Shown here: in pieces, positions 45,840 to 57,890 of the stretch
Layout: each line of letters opens with the position of its first letter
How positions within the stretch are numbered: the stretch's first letter is position 1
Source: Ornithodoros turicata
Lineage: Eukaryota > Arthropoda > Arachnida > Ixodida > Argasidae
Length of the DNA: 64,000 nt
NCBI RefSeq assembly: GCF_037126465.1
Contig: NC_088210.1
Coordinates: 25,879,511-25,943,510 of the forward strand
Direction of reading: 5' to 3'
Translations under genes and position numbers: made by a program
The notes under the pieces: model-generated
The model's database searches: none
The model's input: the letters and a program-made list of their open reading frames with translations, nothing else
What the model was told of the DNA's origin: nothing

Positions 45840-47057
45840 GATCATCTTCATATAATGTTTCACGTCCAATAGGTATACTGTACCACACCGCCGTTGTGAA
45901 ACACCCCATCTCATCGCCATCATATATTATTGTTGTTGTTGCACTTCTCTCTCTTGCTTCGAGAGCGCTCGCGGAATGAGCTTGCGTCCGACGGACGTTG
46001 AATGCGCCTTATCTTAGCGTGCGCAAAACGGCAGCGCACGATACCCTAAAAATAGCTGTTGTTACAGGAATACATGCTCTATGCTTTGAGAACGAATACT
46101 CGAAATTATCACGACACCGCTGTCACAAGGCAGTCATTGGAAAACTGCCACCTCACTATTCTTGTGTTACCTAATTCAAAACACATCTTTCTTTGCACGC
46201 AAATCTTTGCGGAAAACTTGAGACCGAATGATCGTTGCCTTCGTACAACTCCAGTGTACGATTGGCTCGAATGCGCCATTGATTACTTACTTCCTCACGT
46301 GCTTGCCTCTATGGAAGTGACGCATGCCGTTCCGGCTGCTGTAGCCGACGTGCCTGTGAGTGTAGCCTTGGATGTCAATATGAATTGTTTCTGACTACGG
46401 CTGACGTGCGACACAACCAATATTTCTCAGGGGGCATGGGAGTATTAATAGACTCCGTACAGTATGCCCGGAGAGATAATAGACTCCATATTGCAGAGAG
46501 AGTGTTTGCATTGTTTATCATCTTCTGTCCATATTGTTAATGTCATAGCGCATCTACTGTGCGGAAAGACGGAAGCTTAAGTTCATTAGAGAGGGGAAAA
46601 TGTATAGACGGAGGCAGTGACGTAAGGGGCGGACAAAAATACACGTGGGCGAATACGCATTCAATTTACATTTTCTTGTAACTACGTGTGGATGTAGTGC
46701 ATGGACACGAATTTGAGGCCGATGACGGTGAATGTACAAAACAATCGTGGGTTCTCCCTATTTTTTATTTTTCGGTCGATCAATCAATCAATTTATTATG
46801 GCTTGGTTCCTTGAAAAGGGCTGGCTCACTTGCGCACTTAGCTCATTAATCTGGACATATTTCGTGAAATAATAATGCAACGCGTGCGTTCCTTCAGCTC
46901 TCGGAATTCGTGCGTACGAGCTAAACGAAGCAACAACAACATCCATTTTACGTGGCACAGAAAAGAAAAAAAAACAAAAACAAACAAATAGGGGAGCAAC
47001 GATTTGCATACGGTCTATGAATGATACTGGATGCCCCTGGAATGATGAAGGATCCTG
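45840..47057. other. No gene recognised
   Basis: AATAGACTCCGTA/AATAGACTCCATA recurs at 46447-46494. (TCAA)n near 46780-46793. Frames lack motifs. Confidence 0.4.
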
Positions 47058-47323
47058 CACTCTTCAGAAAATGAAGTTCACCACATAGCACGTTCCTAGC
47101 CAACCATCATCCCAATGGGATTGTTCTTTTCTCTGCTGATTTGCTGAAAACGGGGGGCGTATGCCACTTTTGTGGCATCGTGCAGTTCAAAATTTGCATG
47201 CACAAAAAATAAAAAATAAAATAAAAAATGAGGCGTACGTCTCCAGTTTTCATCAAATCAAAGGAGAGAACGTTGTCGTTCGGCTAGAAGCGTGCTATGC
47301 GGTGAAGTTCATTTTGAAGAGTG
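47058..47323. mobile_element. GGCGTACGCC-family MITE, diverged, TG flanks
   Basis: Ends CACTCTTCAGAAAATGAAGT and TTCATTTTGAAGAGTG, with TG on both sides. Cores are GGCGTATGCC and GGCGTACGTC. The loop has an AAAATAAAAAATAAAAT expansion. Confidence 0.85.
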
Positions 47324-48452
47324 TGGAGGATCGAAATGAATTGCCAATTTGGAATTTGTGTTTTTTTTTTTTTTTCGTCAAGCGTGCTTTCTTGTGTGTC
47401 TTCAGAGAATATCATTTGCTTTCATAGAAATAAGAAGGTATTCAAAAAAGCTATCGCGTGGAGACACTAGAGGAAGTGACAGGCTGAATCGGCCTCCACA
47501 CTCTGCAGCCGTTATTTCCATAATCCCTGTCCTGCATCGGCTGAATGTGTCTGTTTGTGAGACGATACTTCCGGTGTGGCAATATAAACAATGTGTCGCG
47601 CTAGAAGCATGAGCCCTAATGAAACGGAAGTGTCAGAGCTAACGGGGCGTTCCGTTTCCATAGCAACCCTCTGGAGGGCTCCTAGTGTGAGGATCACTCG
47701 CAAGGCGGCGGAGTAGCTGCTATCAATTTATCGAAGACGAACGAAGCATAAGCGTGCTGCGCCATCTAGTGCAATGTGAGCGAACACGTCTATCTTTTCT
47801 TTTCGACTTGAGGAAAGCACCTGCGCGTCGTACCGCTCGTGGCGCCTCTGTCGGAGTGAAAAGCGGACTCTAGTGTAACCGCAAGGTACCACGCGTTGAC
47901 TCCGAGGCGGAACTTTTGCGTGCTGGCAACAAGCATTCCGACAAGTTCAGATTGTGCACGCTAATCATGTAGAATAAAACGGGGCCCGTGTTTCTCTACA
48001 TACCAAATGTATAGATATTGATGACTTGACGAAACGCATGTCAGCCCTCCCTACTCTAAACTTTCGTCGTGCATTAACTGGTGCAAATGAGTTGCGGCAT
48101 GTTTATTTCATTTATAATTCACACACCCATACAAGTTTAACGACGTAAGTTGCTGTAATTGTAGTTGTAATCTTGTAGCGGTGCAGTATTCGAAACATTT
48201 AGGCACGCACGGAGAGTGAACAGCAGGGGCGCAAAAACAGTAGGCGGTGCTCCCGTTGTCGATCTCACCGCTATATTAATATCACGCCCGTCCACCACCT
48301 CATATCTCCATTCACCTAGGAAAAAATAATAATAACCCAAATATGTCATTGTATCACCACATCACCACCTCCACTTCCACCACAATCACCTGCTCCTCAT
48401 GTACAATGTAGCTGGATGAATGATAACTTGTTTGGAAACTTCCGTGCACGTG
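47324..48452. other. No gene recognised
   Basis: T-run at 47359-47373 and CCACC-rich tract at 48354-48392. No coding support. Confidence 0.4.
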
Positions 48453-48573
48453 CACTCTTAAAACGGAAATTCGCCGCACAACACGCTCCTAGCCAACCAT
48501 AATCTCGAATGATATCGTTATCTGTCCTGATTTGTTGAAAACGGGAGGCGTACGCCTTTTTTGTGACACTTAT
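48453..48573. mobile_element. GGCGTACGCC-family MITE, left half only
   Basis: Starts CACTCTTAAAACGGAAATTC after TG and stops just past TTTGTGACACTTAT, at the loop. The right half is missing. Confidence 0.85.
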
Positions 48574-48637
48574 CCACCTTTCCATTATCATCACTTTCTC
48601 ATCTCTTCCACAAGCGCAATGGGGCAGTGCACCGCTA

Positions 48638-48846
48638 CACTCTTAGAAATGAACTTCACCGCATAGCACGCTCCTAGCCAACCATCATCTCAAATGATAT
48701 AGTTATCTGCCCTGATTTGTTGAAAACGGGAGGCGTACGCCCTTTTTTGTGACAGTTATGAACAGCATAAGTGTCACAAAATAGGCTCCTCCTCACGTTT
48801 TCAACAAATCAGGGACGAGAACGTTGTCATTCGGAATGATGGTTAC
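48638..48846. mobile_element. GGCGTACGCC-family MITE, mixed arms, right end lost
   Basis: The left arm is type a with GGCGTACGCC. The right arm is the variant AGGCTCCTCCTCACG and GACGAGAACGTTGTCATTCG type seen at 2575 and 4554. The right terminus is not recognisable after ATGATGGTTA. Confidence 0.82.
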
Positions 48847-49152
48847 GTAAAACGTGCTTCTCAGCAATGGTTGTCTTAATAAGGGGTGGACAACTTCCAG
48901 GGTTAACAGAACCGCACCTGACTTTGGTGGGCTGCAGGACGTCACAGAGCGAAGTCCATGGAGATACGGGATAAACAATGCAGAAAACGCAGAAGGGCGT
49001 AAAGTGACAGAAACGGGCAACGATAACACGCATTGATACGTGCTTCCAGGGTTAAAAAAAAAAAAAAACAGAGAAAATGATACGATCGATAATTCCCGGA
49101 TAGAGGCGCGTGACCGCGATGATATTGTGACGCGCGACATCACAGCAGTTGG

Positions 49153-49250
49153 TCTTTGCGTACGTAAAGGATAGTGTGGTGGTCAACGCTATCCATCAAC
49201 GCTATCCCTTACGTACGCAAAGGCGATAGCTTACGATGCACTAAAACTCG
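49153..49250. mobile_element. CGTACG-rich palindromic MITE, partial copy
   Basis: TTTGCGTACGTAAAGGATAG pairs with CTATCCCTTACGTACGCAAA. The right side continues to GCGATAGCTTACGATGCACT as in the copy at 20721. The matching left outer part is missing. Confidence 0.65.
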
Positions 49251-49311
49251 GTAATCTTTTCTCCATCCCTTCCAGACCTTTCTGTTCGCTGTAAGACGTT
49301 AGTGAGTTGTA

Positions 49312-49462
49312 GTATATCGTACTCTATTGCCTTTGGGTTCGTAAGGGATAGCGGTGGTGTGTTCCGCGCACGCGCAAAACGCAAGCAGAGCTTTGCGCAT
49401 GGCGCAGAACCAACACGCTATCCCGCACGTGCGCAAAGGCGATAGCGTACTTATACTTATAT
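49312..49462. mobile_element. CGTACG-rich palindromic MITE, diverged copy
   Basis: ATTGCCTTTGGGTTCGTAAG pairs with CGCACGTGCGCAAAGGCGAT with mismatches. The centre has the GCGCACGCGCAAAACGCAAG / GCTTTGCGCATGGCGCAGAA hairpin also present at 20721. Confidence 0.65.
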
Positions 49463-50190
49463 ACCCCAAACTCACTATTGCCTATACTGTGTCCCTTTTG
49501 GAGGTGTACCGCACCAAACACTTGATTAAACTTTCGCTGCTGTCAATCATATCACATATGCTTTCTCTCGTCGAGCATGCCAGAGAGATCGGATACTCGT
49601 GGCAGCCGCTCAGCATAACGCAATTGTACCTTCTGCAGTCAGGGATTGTAATCACCTTGTCGGCGAAAAATGATTGATGTGTCTGATGTGAGAACAGCTG
49701 TTATCAATAGCTTTCCTCCGTAAATCGATTTCTATTATGTTACGTAATGTACCGGGGCCGTGAGGCTACTGCGAACAAACTAAAGAAACGAAAAACCTTT
49801 CGCGTCTCTCTCGTAATATAGCTTTTATTGTACCTGCATCTATACTTGGCAGAATGTGCATATAGTACGCGTACAGCGTGCCTATCTGTATGCCTGCTAT
49901 GTCCGTGTGTCATTTTCAATCCAATTCAATCCAATCCTCTTAGCCGAGCGTGCCGTTTTGCATCCGTAAGAACATCTTCAGAAGGCCCAGCAGAAGAGCA
50001 GAGCTTCCAGTGTTCCTATGTTTCAAGACAGATCGCTGTCCAAAACAAGGGTATTCGAGCACATGTCGTGTCATTTTTCCCTCTTACAGGGAATATATAT
50101 ATCAATGTATATTGCATATTTTACCAAATGTCCTTATTGTACGAAATGCAGCTGTTTCTATGTCTGCGCTAACTACTTATGCTCATGTCC
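49463..50190. other. Upstream region of the SK exon; no gene recognised
   Basis: Contains a CCAATTCAATCCAATCC tract near 49920-49937. No promoter element can be supported with confidence. Confidence 0.4.
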
Positions 50191-50213
50191 TACCATTGTT
50201 TCCTTACACGCAG
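50191..50213 (+). promoter_or_regulatory. Candidate 3' splice site upstream of SK exon
   Basis: TACCATTGTTTCCTTACACG followed by CAG is pyrimidine-rich and ends in the invariant AG. The composition changes sharply from AT-rich to GC-rich just after it. Both the frame entering here and the next ATG hit stops (50283 and 50319), so the bases after the site are likely 5' UTR. Confidence 0.55.
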
Positions 50214-50321
50214 ATGACCTCGGAGTGTCCGGCTGGTGGGCACGCGCGCCGCGGTCTTCCCAGCTGCCCCTTGGACATCGGCTGAAGGCGCATGTGGCTG
50301 CGTTGGGTCATCTTCACCTGA
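50214..50321 (+). promoter_or_regulatory. Two short upstream ORFs
   Basis: ATG at 50214 opens 23 codons to TGA at 50283. ATG at 50292 opens 9 codons to TGA at 50319. Both are in the same frame as the main start at 50328. If transcribed, they could dampen initiation at the main ATG. Confidence 0.5.
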
Positions 50322-50327
50322 CGCACC

Positions 50328-51299
50328 ATGTCACTGGTGATGGTGACACCCGCTGCCGAAGAGATCATCCCACCAGGACTCCATCCGGTCTCGAATGACT
50401 GGCCCGCCGCGTGCTTCCCGTCGAGCAGCAAGCCGACTCTGGTGCTGGGGCGCATGCACTCGGAGCCCGAGCGTGCTCTGCCGCTCGTCGAGTTCAAACA
50501 GCTCGAACCCCCAGCGCCGCCGAACTACCGCTCCTGTCCGGAGATTGGACCTCAGATTCAAGTGCACGCCCCGAGTCTTGGAGGCGTCGGGGGCGGCGGT
50601 GAGGACGAGGTTCGTCAAGCGTCCGTCTGGAGCGCCTCCGGCAGCAGCGATGTTCCGGAAGGCGGAGTCGCAGATGGCGCTGCGGTGGGGGCGACTTCGG
50701 GACCGGCGCCGAAGCGCCCTCACCTCTGGACGCCGCACACGCGGCTGGGACTGAGCGCGCGGCTGGAGCATTCGTTCTTGACGCGGACGGTGTCCCGCGA
50801 GAGCGTGCGCTGCGAGGGCAGCGGCGGCGGCGGCGGTGGTGGTCCGGCGCCGCTGACGACGTCCCTACGCCAGCTGCACCGCGACAACGAGATCGCCGAA
50901 ATCGCGGCCGACTCGATGCGCATCAATGGGGCTTTGCGCCACTTCAAGCACTTGCGCAAGCCCACCTCGACGCTGTCCATCCCAGCGGCCATGAAGCAGC
51001 AGGCCCAACAGCAGCAGTCGAGCGACAGCGACGGCGCAGGCATCGCGCTCGTCGGGGTGCATGCCGAGCGTCAGGGCGACGACGGGCGACGCTTCCTGAA
51101 GGGCCATTCGGCAGGAGGATCTAGCACAGGTGGAGGAAGTCGCTTTCATAAGCCCTCTGTTGGGTACCGGCTCGGTCGACGTAAGGCTCTCTTTGAGAAG
51201 CGGAAAAGGATCAGTGACTACGCACTAGTCATGGCACTCTTTGGCATCATTATGATGGTGGCTGAGAATGAACTTTCAGCCGCAGAAGTCTACAAAAAA
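50328..51299 (+). CDS. SK: SK calcium-activated potassium channel, N-terminal exon (partial)
   Basis: Small-conductance calcium-gated potassium channel of the plasma membrane, opened through bound calmodulin. This exon supplies 324 residues: a low-complexity cytoplasmic N-terminus with Gly runs (85-91, 166-172) and a Gln-rich segment (224-230), then [20 protein letters not shown] (279-298) and the first membrane helix (about 298-318, [20 protein letters not shown]). The last two blocks match the conserved SK family S1 entry. The pore, S2-S6 and calmodulin-binding domain lie on later exons. The exon ends in phase 0 at AAA before GTAAGC. ATG 50328 has A at -3. Residues 5 and 43 are alternative starts. 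GC content is far above the neighbours. Confidence 0.93.
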
Positions 51300-51305
51300 G
51301 TAAGC
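51300..51305 (+). promoter_or_regulatory. 5' splice site of SK exon
   Basis: GTAAGC directly follows the lysine codons where SK homology stops. Read-through would add only VSAT and a stop. This fits a phase-0 intron after the first membrane segment. Confidence 0.85.
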
Positions 51306-54300
51306 GCAACTTAACACACTTCTCCCGCTATCAATGGCTGTGCTCACACGTGCGACGGACGACACAAGGACCTTCTCAAAAGTGATATGACACACAAAAG
51401 CTGTTGACACGTTTCTGTGGTGTTCTGTGCCCGCATTAATTCTATAGTATATCAATTAATTGATCAATCAATTAATTAATTGTGTACCCATTAATGAATT
51501 TTCTCGCATAATTACCTAAATTCATCGAAGAATTAAGCAAGCGCTCAATAACAGGCTTGCCACGTCAGCAGTGGAGTGCCCTCTTGTTGTCTGGTCGTGC
51601 CACGTGCAGCTATGTCTTGCTGTGCCTCTTGTTCCGACGGTGGCCTTATCCCACGCGCCATGCACATTCAGGCGTCATGCATGTTCAACAAGGAGCTTGC
51701 ATAACACGTGGCCTACGCGAATAAAATTTAAACAGGTGACACAGACGAAGTAATAAGTGAATTGGTATGTGTTTACCGTCATGTGTTCACTGCAATAGCC
51801 GAATATAAGTGTCCATCAGTATCAGCATGCTTTCTTTCTCGGTGCCTGTGCGCGCGCATGTTTTAGATGTCCTGTACTTACAGCCTGCTGTATTCGGAGA
51901 AACGTCTCCGGCTATAGAAAATTCATAGGCGTAAACTACTTAATTGGCTGGAGCGAGGAACGAACACAAACCCGTAAACATTTAGCACTGTCTCGTTTTC
52001 TTCTCGTGTACCGTCAACATGAACTGCGACATTCCTTCTAGAAAGGAACAAAAAGGAAAAGAATTTGTCCAGATCTTGTAAACCGTGAATCGTGTGTCGT
52101 TGCACATAAGAATAGGGCACTGAGTCAGGCATTGTCTTTATCAACTCACATGTGTGCATTGGAGTTGTGCCAGGATTATCAGTGCATTGCAAACCCGGAA
52201 AGTTGGCTTCCATTTTCTGGGGCTTAGGCTCGTGCCAACTGTACCACGTGTCGTAATTTTTCATTGGGCTCTGAAAATAGAATTTGACACCATTGCACCA
52301 AAATGTAGACAACAGCGGTCAGTCGTTGTGTATACTGGTCCATGCCCACAGTCTTCAGCAGAAGGCAACAGCGGCCGTGTTGAAGCTCAGCAGTTCAGCT
52401 CAGTTGAACCTCATGGTCAGCAAAATGGCTTTCTAGAGGTGTTCCTATTCGCAGCCTTCATACTGGATAGCATATTGTCAATTGGCCTCATATTAACACT
52501 GGATTGTAATGGATTTGCATTAGCTGGGAGTGAAGACAGGCACGGGCCTATATTGATATACTATAGGTCCCGTTTTCTCGTGTTTGACTAGGCAAAGGAG
52601 ACAGCACTTTCAATGAAGTTAAGCACGTCATGAGTAGTGTCATGTGGCACTGATCTGGGACGTCCGTACTCATTCTGTTTATTCGATGTGCTCTCACAGC
52701 TGAACCAGCTTACAGCGAAGCGTAGCCCGGCGAAAGCCCAGTAGGGAAAACCAGCTTACATATTCCTTCTTTTTAATACCTACATTAAAACGTTGCCCAA
52801 GTGCTGATAACCAAAGTGTGTCTAATTGAATTTGACTGAATTTTAGTGTGTTTGAATATATCTTTTTTGATTGATTGAATTATTAATCGCGCGCTACCGA
52901 GGATGCTGTCGCTCCTTTTGTCACGCTTCCGCTTATATCGAATTACCGCATTTGTCAGAGTGTTTAATGTCCTATTAACTTCGTTATACGATGGTTTACT
53001 GTATTGAATAATTTTCGTTTCGCATATCGCTACTTGTCATCGTGGTGCCATAATTTTGTGCCGTTCAGCCCGGTTAGACCAAATGTTCAAGAAGAAAAAA
53101 AAAAGTCGAGGAAATTCTGGGGTGTCATTTCTCTGTCTTTTCGCTTTACTCAAAATGTTTCTCTTTTTAAAGTTAATCCAAACTATTTCTCATTCCTTTG
53201 ATCACCTTGCGTTCATTGCGGCCTCCCAGTAAATTGTAAATCGTTTCGTTTCCGTGGGAGGGAATCTGTGGATTCCTGCTCCGTTAAATCGTTTCGTGCC
53301 AAGAATTCTCTTCTGACGCTGGTCCAAGGCGAGTCGCCCCCAATTTGACGACGACGACAGAGGGGTTTCATAACCTGTGATTGAAGCCAGCATTGTCTGC
53401 TGTGCAAGCAATGACTTTTCAGGTGCGCGCACAATGTTCCAAGATATGTCGGATGCGAATAACAAAGTGGTAGTGTGAACAGCGTCACGCTTTCTTTTGG
53501 TTCACCACCTTGTAGGTCCGTCCGTAGTTTTATAGGATCACGTGACACCACGTGACAGTGCTATCGCCAGACTGTGCTTGTGGTCCGCTGAAATTGTGTA
53601 ACCACCGCAAACCGCTCGGAAATAGCACACCGCCACCGCAGTAGCAATGAAAGAAAAGAAAGTTAGACGATTTCACAAAACATTAAAAGGCTTTCAGCAA
53701 AAATTTAATGGCATTTGATGGATGGTGATGGCGAATGAGGATGTGATAAAAGAAAAAAAAAGGGGGGGGGGCACGTGAGTCAGGAACGAAGCCGGACTGG
53801 CTACCCGAGGACGCTTACACACAGAAAATACAAACAGATGAACGAGTTAAAGTGACGGACTTCAACATGTAGTTTGAAAAAGAGTTTCACCAAAAAGTTA
53901 CTGCAAACGACGGCTCTTGAAAGCTGCCGCACTGAAACGCATTCGTCACAATGGCCATAGACGACGTCAGCGCCGATAGTTTTTCAGTTTTCTCCACTTG
54001 GGTGCCGGTTAAGATTGCGATCACCGCCATAACCCTTACATAATCATGCCTAGTTCATCACGTGTCAGAACCCACCTTCAACGAAATTCATTTCATCCGT
54101 AGCGCGCTGTGGTTCCCTGGAGTATCGGAAGCATCCAACGTGTACAAGAACGATGAAAGTAAAGAAACAGCTTCTTTGCTCTCAGTGGCCTGAAATGCAG
54201 GGGTGCAGAGAAGATTACTTCTCTCATGCAGCGCCACGCCAAGGAAACTTCATGATTCTGCTGCTACGTCTTTTCAGAACTGCGTAATTGAAGCTCGAGT

Positions 54301-54597
54301 TCACCCGTATTATTAGCGGTGGTTGTCGCCGCAGCTGCTCCGTTGGATTGACCTTATCTCTGTTAGGCAGGGTATAGTCTGCCACAACAGCTGTTGCGTG
54401 TTTAACATAAAAGAAGACAGTAGTTTTGTCTAACTGGTTAAGTGGAATAGTAGCTCAGGAGAACGGAGACGATAAGATCGAAAATGAAGTATTTGAAAGG
54501 AGAGCAATTCAGCGCAACGTTGGCAGTCCATATTTTCCTGGTCACGTTCTTCGTTTGTGTAAGCGATTACTGGGTCACCTTTCGTGTTTCCTTAATG
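51306..54597 (+). other. Start of SK intron 1; no exon recognised
   Basis: AATTAATTGATCAATCAATT-type palindromic AT sequence at 51449-51481. G-run at 53762-53770. The open frame at 52154-52591 has a hydrophobic stretch but no family match, and I do not call it a gene. Confidence 0.5.
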
Positions 54598-54890
54598 TCA
54601 TGCAGCACTGTGAAGTATCGTTTTTCATGCCTGTGCTTTCTAAAGGACACTGGTCTCCTTTACAAGCTTTGGCTGAATTCATCTCGTAGTGTAATTCTTA
54701 TGCCTTGTGCACTGACCTTACCTGGTCATGAGGGGACCACGAGTTAGGTTCGTGCTACGCAGGTTACGGAACGTACGTATTTAATGTCATACCGAAGACT
54801 TTGATCATTATTCACTCATCACCTCATCATAGCATATCACATATCGACCAGTGTGCCCTATGGGGTAGTGAGGCACAAATTAAGTGGCAA
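54598..54890 (+). repeat. Dispersed repeat L, copy 2
   Basis: ATGCAGCACTG, ACACTGGTCTCCTTTACAAG, TTACCTGGTCATGAGGGG and GACCAGTGTGCCCTATGGGG occur in the same order as, and inverted relative to, 35086-35392. An ATTCACTCATCACCTCATCA segment precedes the end. Confidence 0.6.
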
Positions 54891-57619
54891 GTTGCCTCAA
54901 TCAACGCCACTCCATGTATCTCTTGTTGTTTTACAGCGGTAGCTCTTAACGGGAAGGTACCGGGAAATCCCCGTGGCTGTATCACAAACCCCTCCGCTTC
55001 ATACGCATTACCCTCTTCTTTTTTTTTTTCTTGTAAAGTCATCTTTGTCTTTAATCTATCTCAACTTGCCTACACCTTTTGTTAGTTTATCCTTTATTTC
55101 CCAGTTCTTTTCTTTTTATTTTACTTTTATTTTCTTTTGTTCCTTTCTCTCTTTTTTTTCTTTGCGCAATAGCAAACCGACATGTCATTTGGCTGACCTT
55201 TCCTGCCTTTTTTTTTCTTTGTTCTAATAAATATATCCCCCCTCCGCTTCTTTTCTCTTCTTCTTCTCTGTTTCCTTCTGTCTCCTCCTTCAGGCTGTTG
55301 ACTGTCGGTTTCGGTGATGCGAAGCAAGTTAAAATAATCTAAACAAAAAAAAAAAAAAAGCAGTGTTGACATACTCAGAGATGGCTACGTTGTCCCGGAA
55401 AGCTGTCCCGATTTCAGCTTTCATTTCGATTTCGTTCCGATTTCAGCGATCGATTGCAATCGATTTCATTTCGGAAAAAGTGATATATATATTTTTTTTT
55501 TCTTTAAGATATGTTCGCATTTAGCCTGGGACACCCTGTATATATTCAGCGCATATGATTTGCTCTGGAAGCAGTAAAAGACAAGGACAGGGACAAGAAA
55601 TTGACGATACGATTACTTGTCGTAGCGTTAACATTTGTAGTACAACGGCAAGCTGTTATCACCACTCCCCCCCCCCTTCCACCACCACCACCACCACCAC
55701 CACCACCACCACCTGTCTTTGTGTCTTGCTGCTTCCAGTTCAAATGCATTATACGTGAAAGCCGCTATCGAGACAAATGAGACCTTTCAGTTGCACGAAA
55801 TTCGCTCGATTTCGACCCTAATACGTTTCGCTGATGAACAGCGTGAAAAATTGCTCGGAGGCGCATTAGGGAAACACAATTGTCTTCCGTTAAGAGCAAT
55901 TCATGCAGCTGTTCTCGTTTACAAGGGGATATATACAAGACTCATTAAGGCGTCAACGTTAAATAAGCATCGTGTCCAATGGAAGTGTGCCAGGAAAACG
56001 CTAAAAGACGCTTATTTTTGTCGGCAGACAGTACGAGGACTCTGTTTACCGAAAGTGTTTCCTACGCTAACAAAGAAAAGGCAGTCAAAAGAAGCATCCG
56101 AGCAGATGCAATTATCTTCCAACTTGTTCCCGCTTAACTCGAGACATGACTTACCGCTGGGAGTTTTGTCCTGATTTACCAAATGACTTCTGCGCGGCAT
56201 ATGTTCGTTCGTTCGTTGCTATTAAATATAGTAATGGTTGGGAGTAGATTTATTAAAGCTTGTACGGTTCCTCAGACAAAACCGTATACCAGACGAGATT
56301 TCGTAGTCTCGTTTTCTTTTAGAAAATGCAGTAGTTATGGCTGGATTTCGTGGCGAAGTATACTTGCGGTGAGTACTGCAAAATAATTCAGATTGAAACC
56401 CGCCTCAGGAGTCGGGGACCACCACCACCACTACCATCATCATCATGTAAAACTAAAATATAAAGGCAACTTAAGAGGTATTGTCAATGTTCCTTACTAC
56501 CTCCGTTTATGCTGCTTCCTACTGGGGACTATTAACTATTCCCAACTATTATTATTATTACTATATTACTATTAAGTATTACTATTAATTACTAACTAAG
56601 GACTGGGGGACATTACTACGACACCTCACATCTCGCACGCCGCGAAGGACGAGCTAACTTGTCCTGCGTCGATGTGACTATACAGGATACCCTTCCTTTC
56701 TGTATTGCAACCTCACAATATTGTCCACAGGATTAGAAGCTTTCAATTAGTACTTTCACTTCACATTACAAGTTGTAGAGAGCCTTTTGTCTCAAATAAA
56801 CGGGGATTTTGGTCCTTAAAAGAGAAGGAAGTAATACCCGACTTTCTAACAGTGAACTAGTAGAAGTTGCCCGCGCAATTAGTTTAGTAGTTCATTGTAG
56901 TTCACGTGGCAGCTTGCGTTTCAAGATTGCGTCACGGAGTCGCATTTGATGCACTCATTATCTTACTGTATACTGTGCTTACCCGATGGCCTAAAAGGTA
57001 CTTGTTATTCATCTTGGTACATAAGCATAGCGCGCGCGTCCCCCCACAGGTGCACAAACTCCGTTGTAAGCATTTTTTTTTACTTTAGCTAAGCCATCTA
57101 GTTTAGATATATCTGTATAAACTGTGCAGTGTTATGCACCGCAGCCAGGGATGCATGCCTCGACAGAAAAGCTGTACATGTTCCGCTCACGCTGCTTTTT
57201 CGTGTAGACGTCTCGTAGGCCAGCCGTGCACATAGTAAGCATCAAATGCTGGCTGACGGCCATGCGAAATGTGACGCAGTCTTATTTGTGGTAAGCGAGG
57301 TGCAGGCCCAAGCATTCGTAAGATGTGCACGGCTGGTCGAACATGTCGCTTTATGCGTGTGAAGCACCGTACTCCTGTGTTGATGAATGAGCCTCGTTGC
57401 AGCGTGAATGTGTTGGCTCATGAACCGAGATGCTTCACGGCAAAGATTGATCTCACGATAAGAGTGACGTAGAAACACTCAATACATACCTGTTTTGCCT
57501 CCATTATAAATATCTAGTCATTGTTTTGCCTCCACTTCACTAAATGTGATAAATAAATCATTATTATTAAACAGATGGCTTTATAGGGGAACGAACGTGA
57601 CATCCCGTGACAGTGCTCG
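54891..57619. other. SK intron 1 continued; simple repeats, no exon recognised
   Basis: Pyrimidine-rich at 55010-55280. TTTCGATTTCGTTCCGATTT-type words at 55420-55480 resemble transposon subterminal repeats. (CCA)n at 55679-55713 preceded by a C-run. ATT/ACT repeats at 56537-56600. The 55719-56174 frame is unrecognised. Confidence 0.45.
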
Positions 57620-57734
57620 ATCCATTACTAGAACCCTGAGGTTGGGGAAGAAGCGCGGACAGGATCTCCTTTTATAAGATCTTGTTGCGGCGTGTCTGGG
57701 CTCCTTCCCCAGTCTCAGGGTTCTAGTAATGGAT
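57620..57734. mobile_element. 115-bp foldback element
   Basis: ATCCATTACTAGAACCCTGA and TCAGGGTTCTAGTAATGGAT are exact complements, and the pairing continues through TTGGGGAAG/CTTCCCCA. The centre holds TTTTATAAGATC. Only one copy is visible. Confidence 0.75.
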
Positions 57735-57815
57735 TACCGTGACCACCAGCTCGTCTGCCTTTTCGCCGTTTTATCAGTGCTTGACTGCCAGAGTATGCTT
57801 ACAGTATACGCTGAA

Positions 57816-57851
57816 CTTATATAACCATCACATATGTGATGGTTATATAAG
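57816..57851. repeat. 36-bp perfect palindrome followed by GGTTATATA repeats
   Basis: CTTATATAACCATCACAT and its exact reverse complement with no loop. The unit GGTTATATA then recurs to about 57890. Confidence 0.9.
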
Positions 57852-57890
57852 GTTATATATGGTTAAGGTTATATATATGGTTATATACAT

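Noticed and set aside
52154..52591. 145-residue frame with a hydrophobic segment downstream of the SK exon
   Set aside because: Does not resemble SK S2-S6, lacks an acceptor in frame with the exon's phase-0 end, and matches nothing I know.
55719..56174. 151-residue frame
   Set aside because: Basic composition but no domain; begins next to a CCA microsatellite. Insufficient support.
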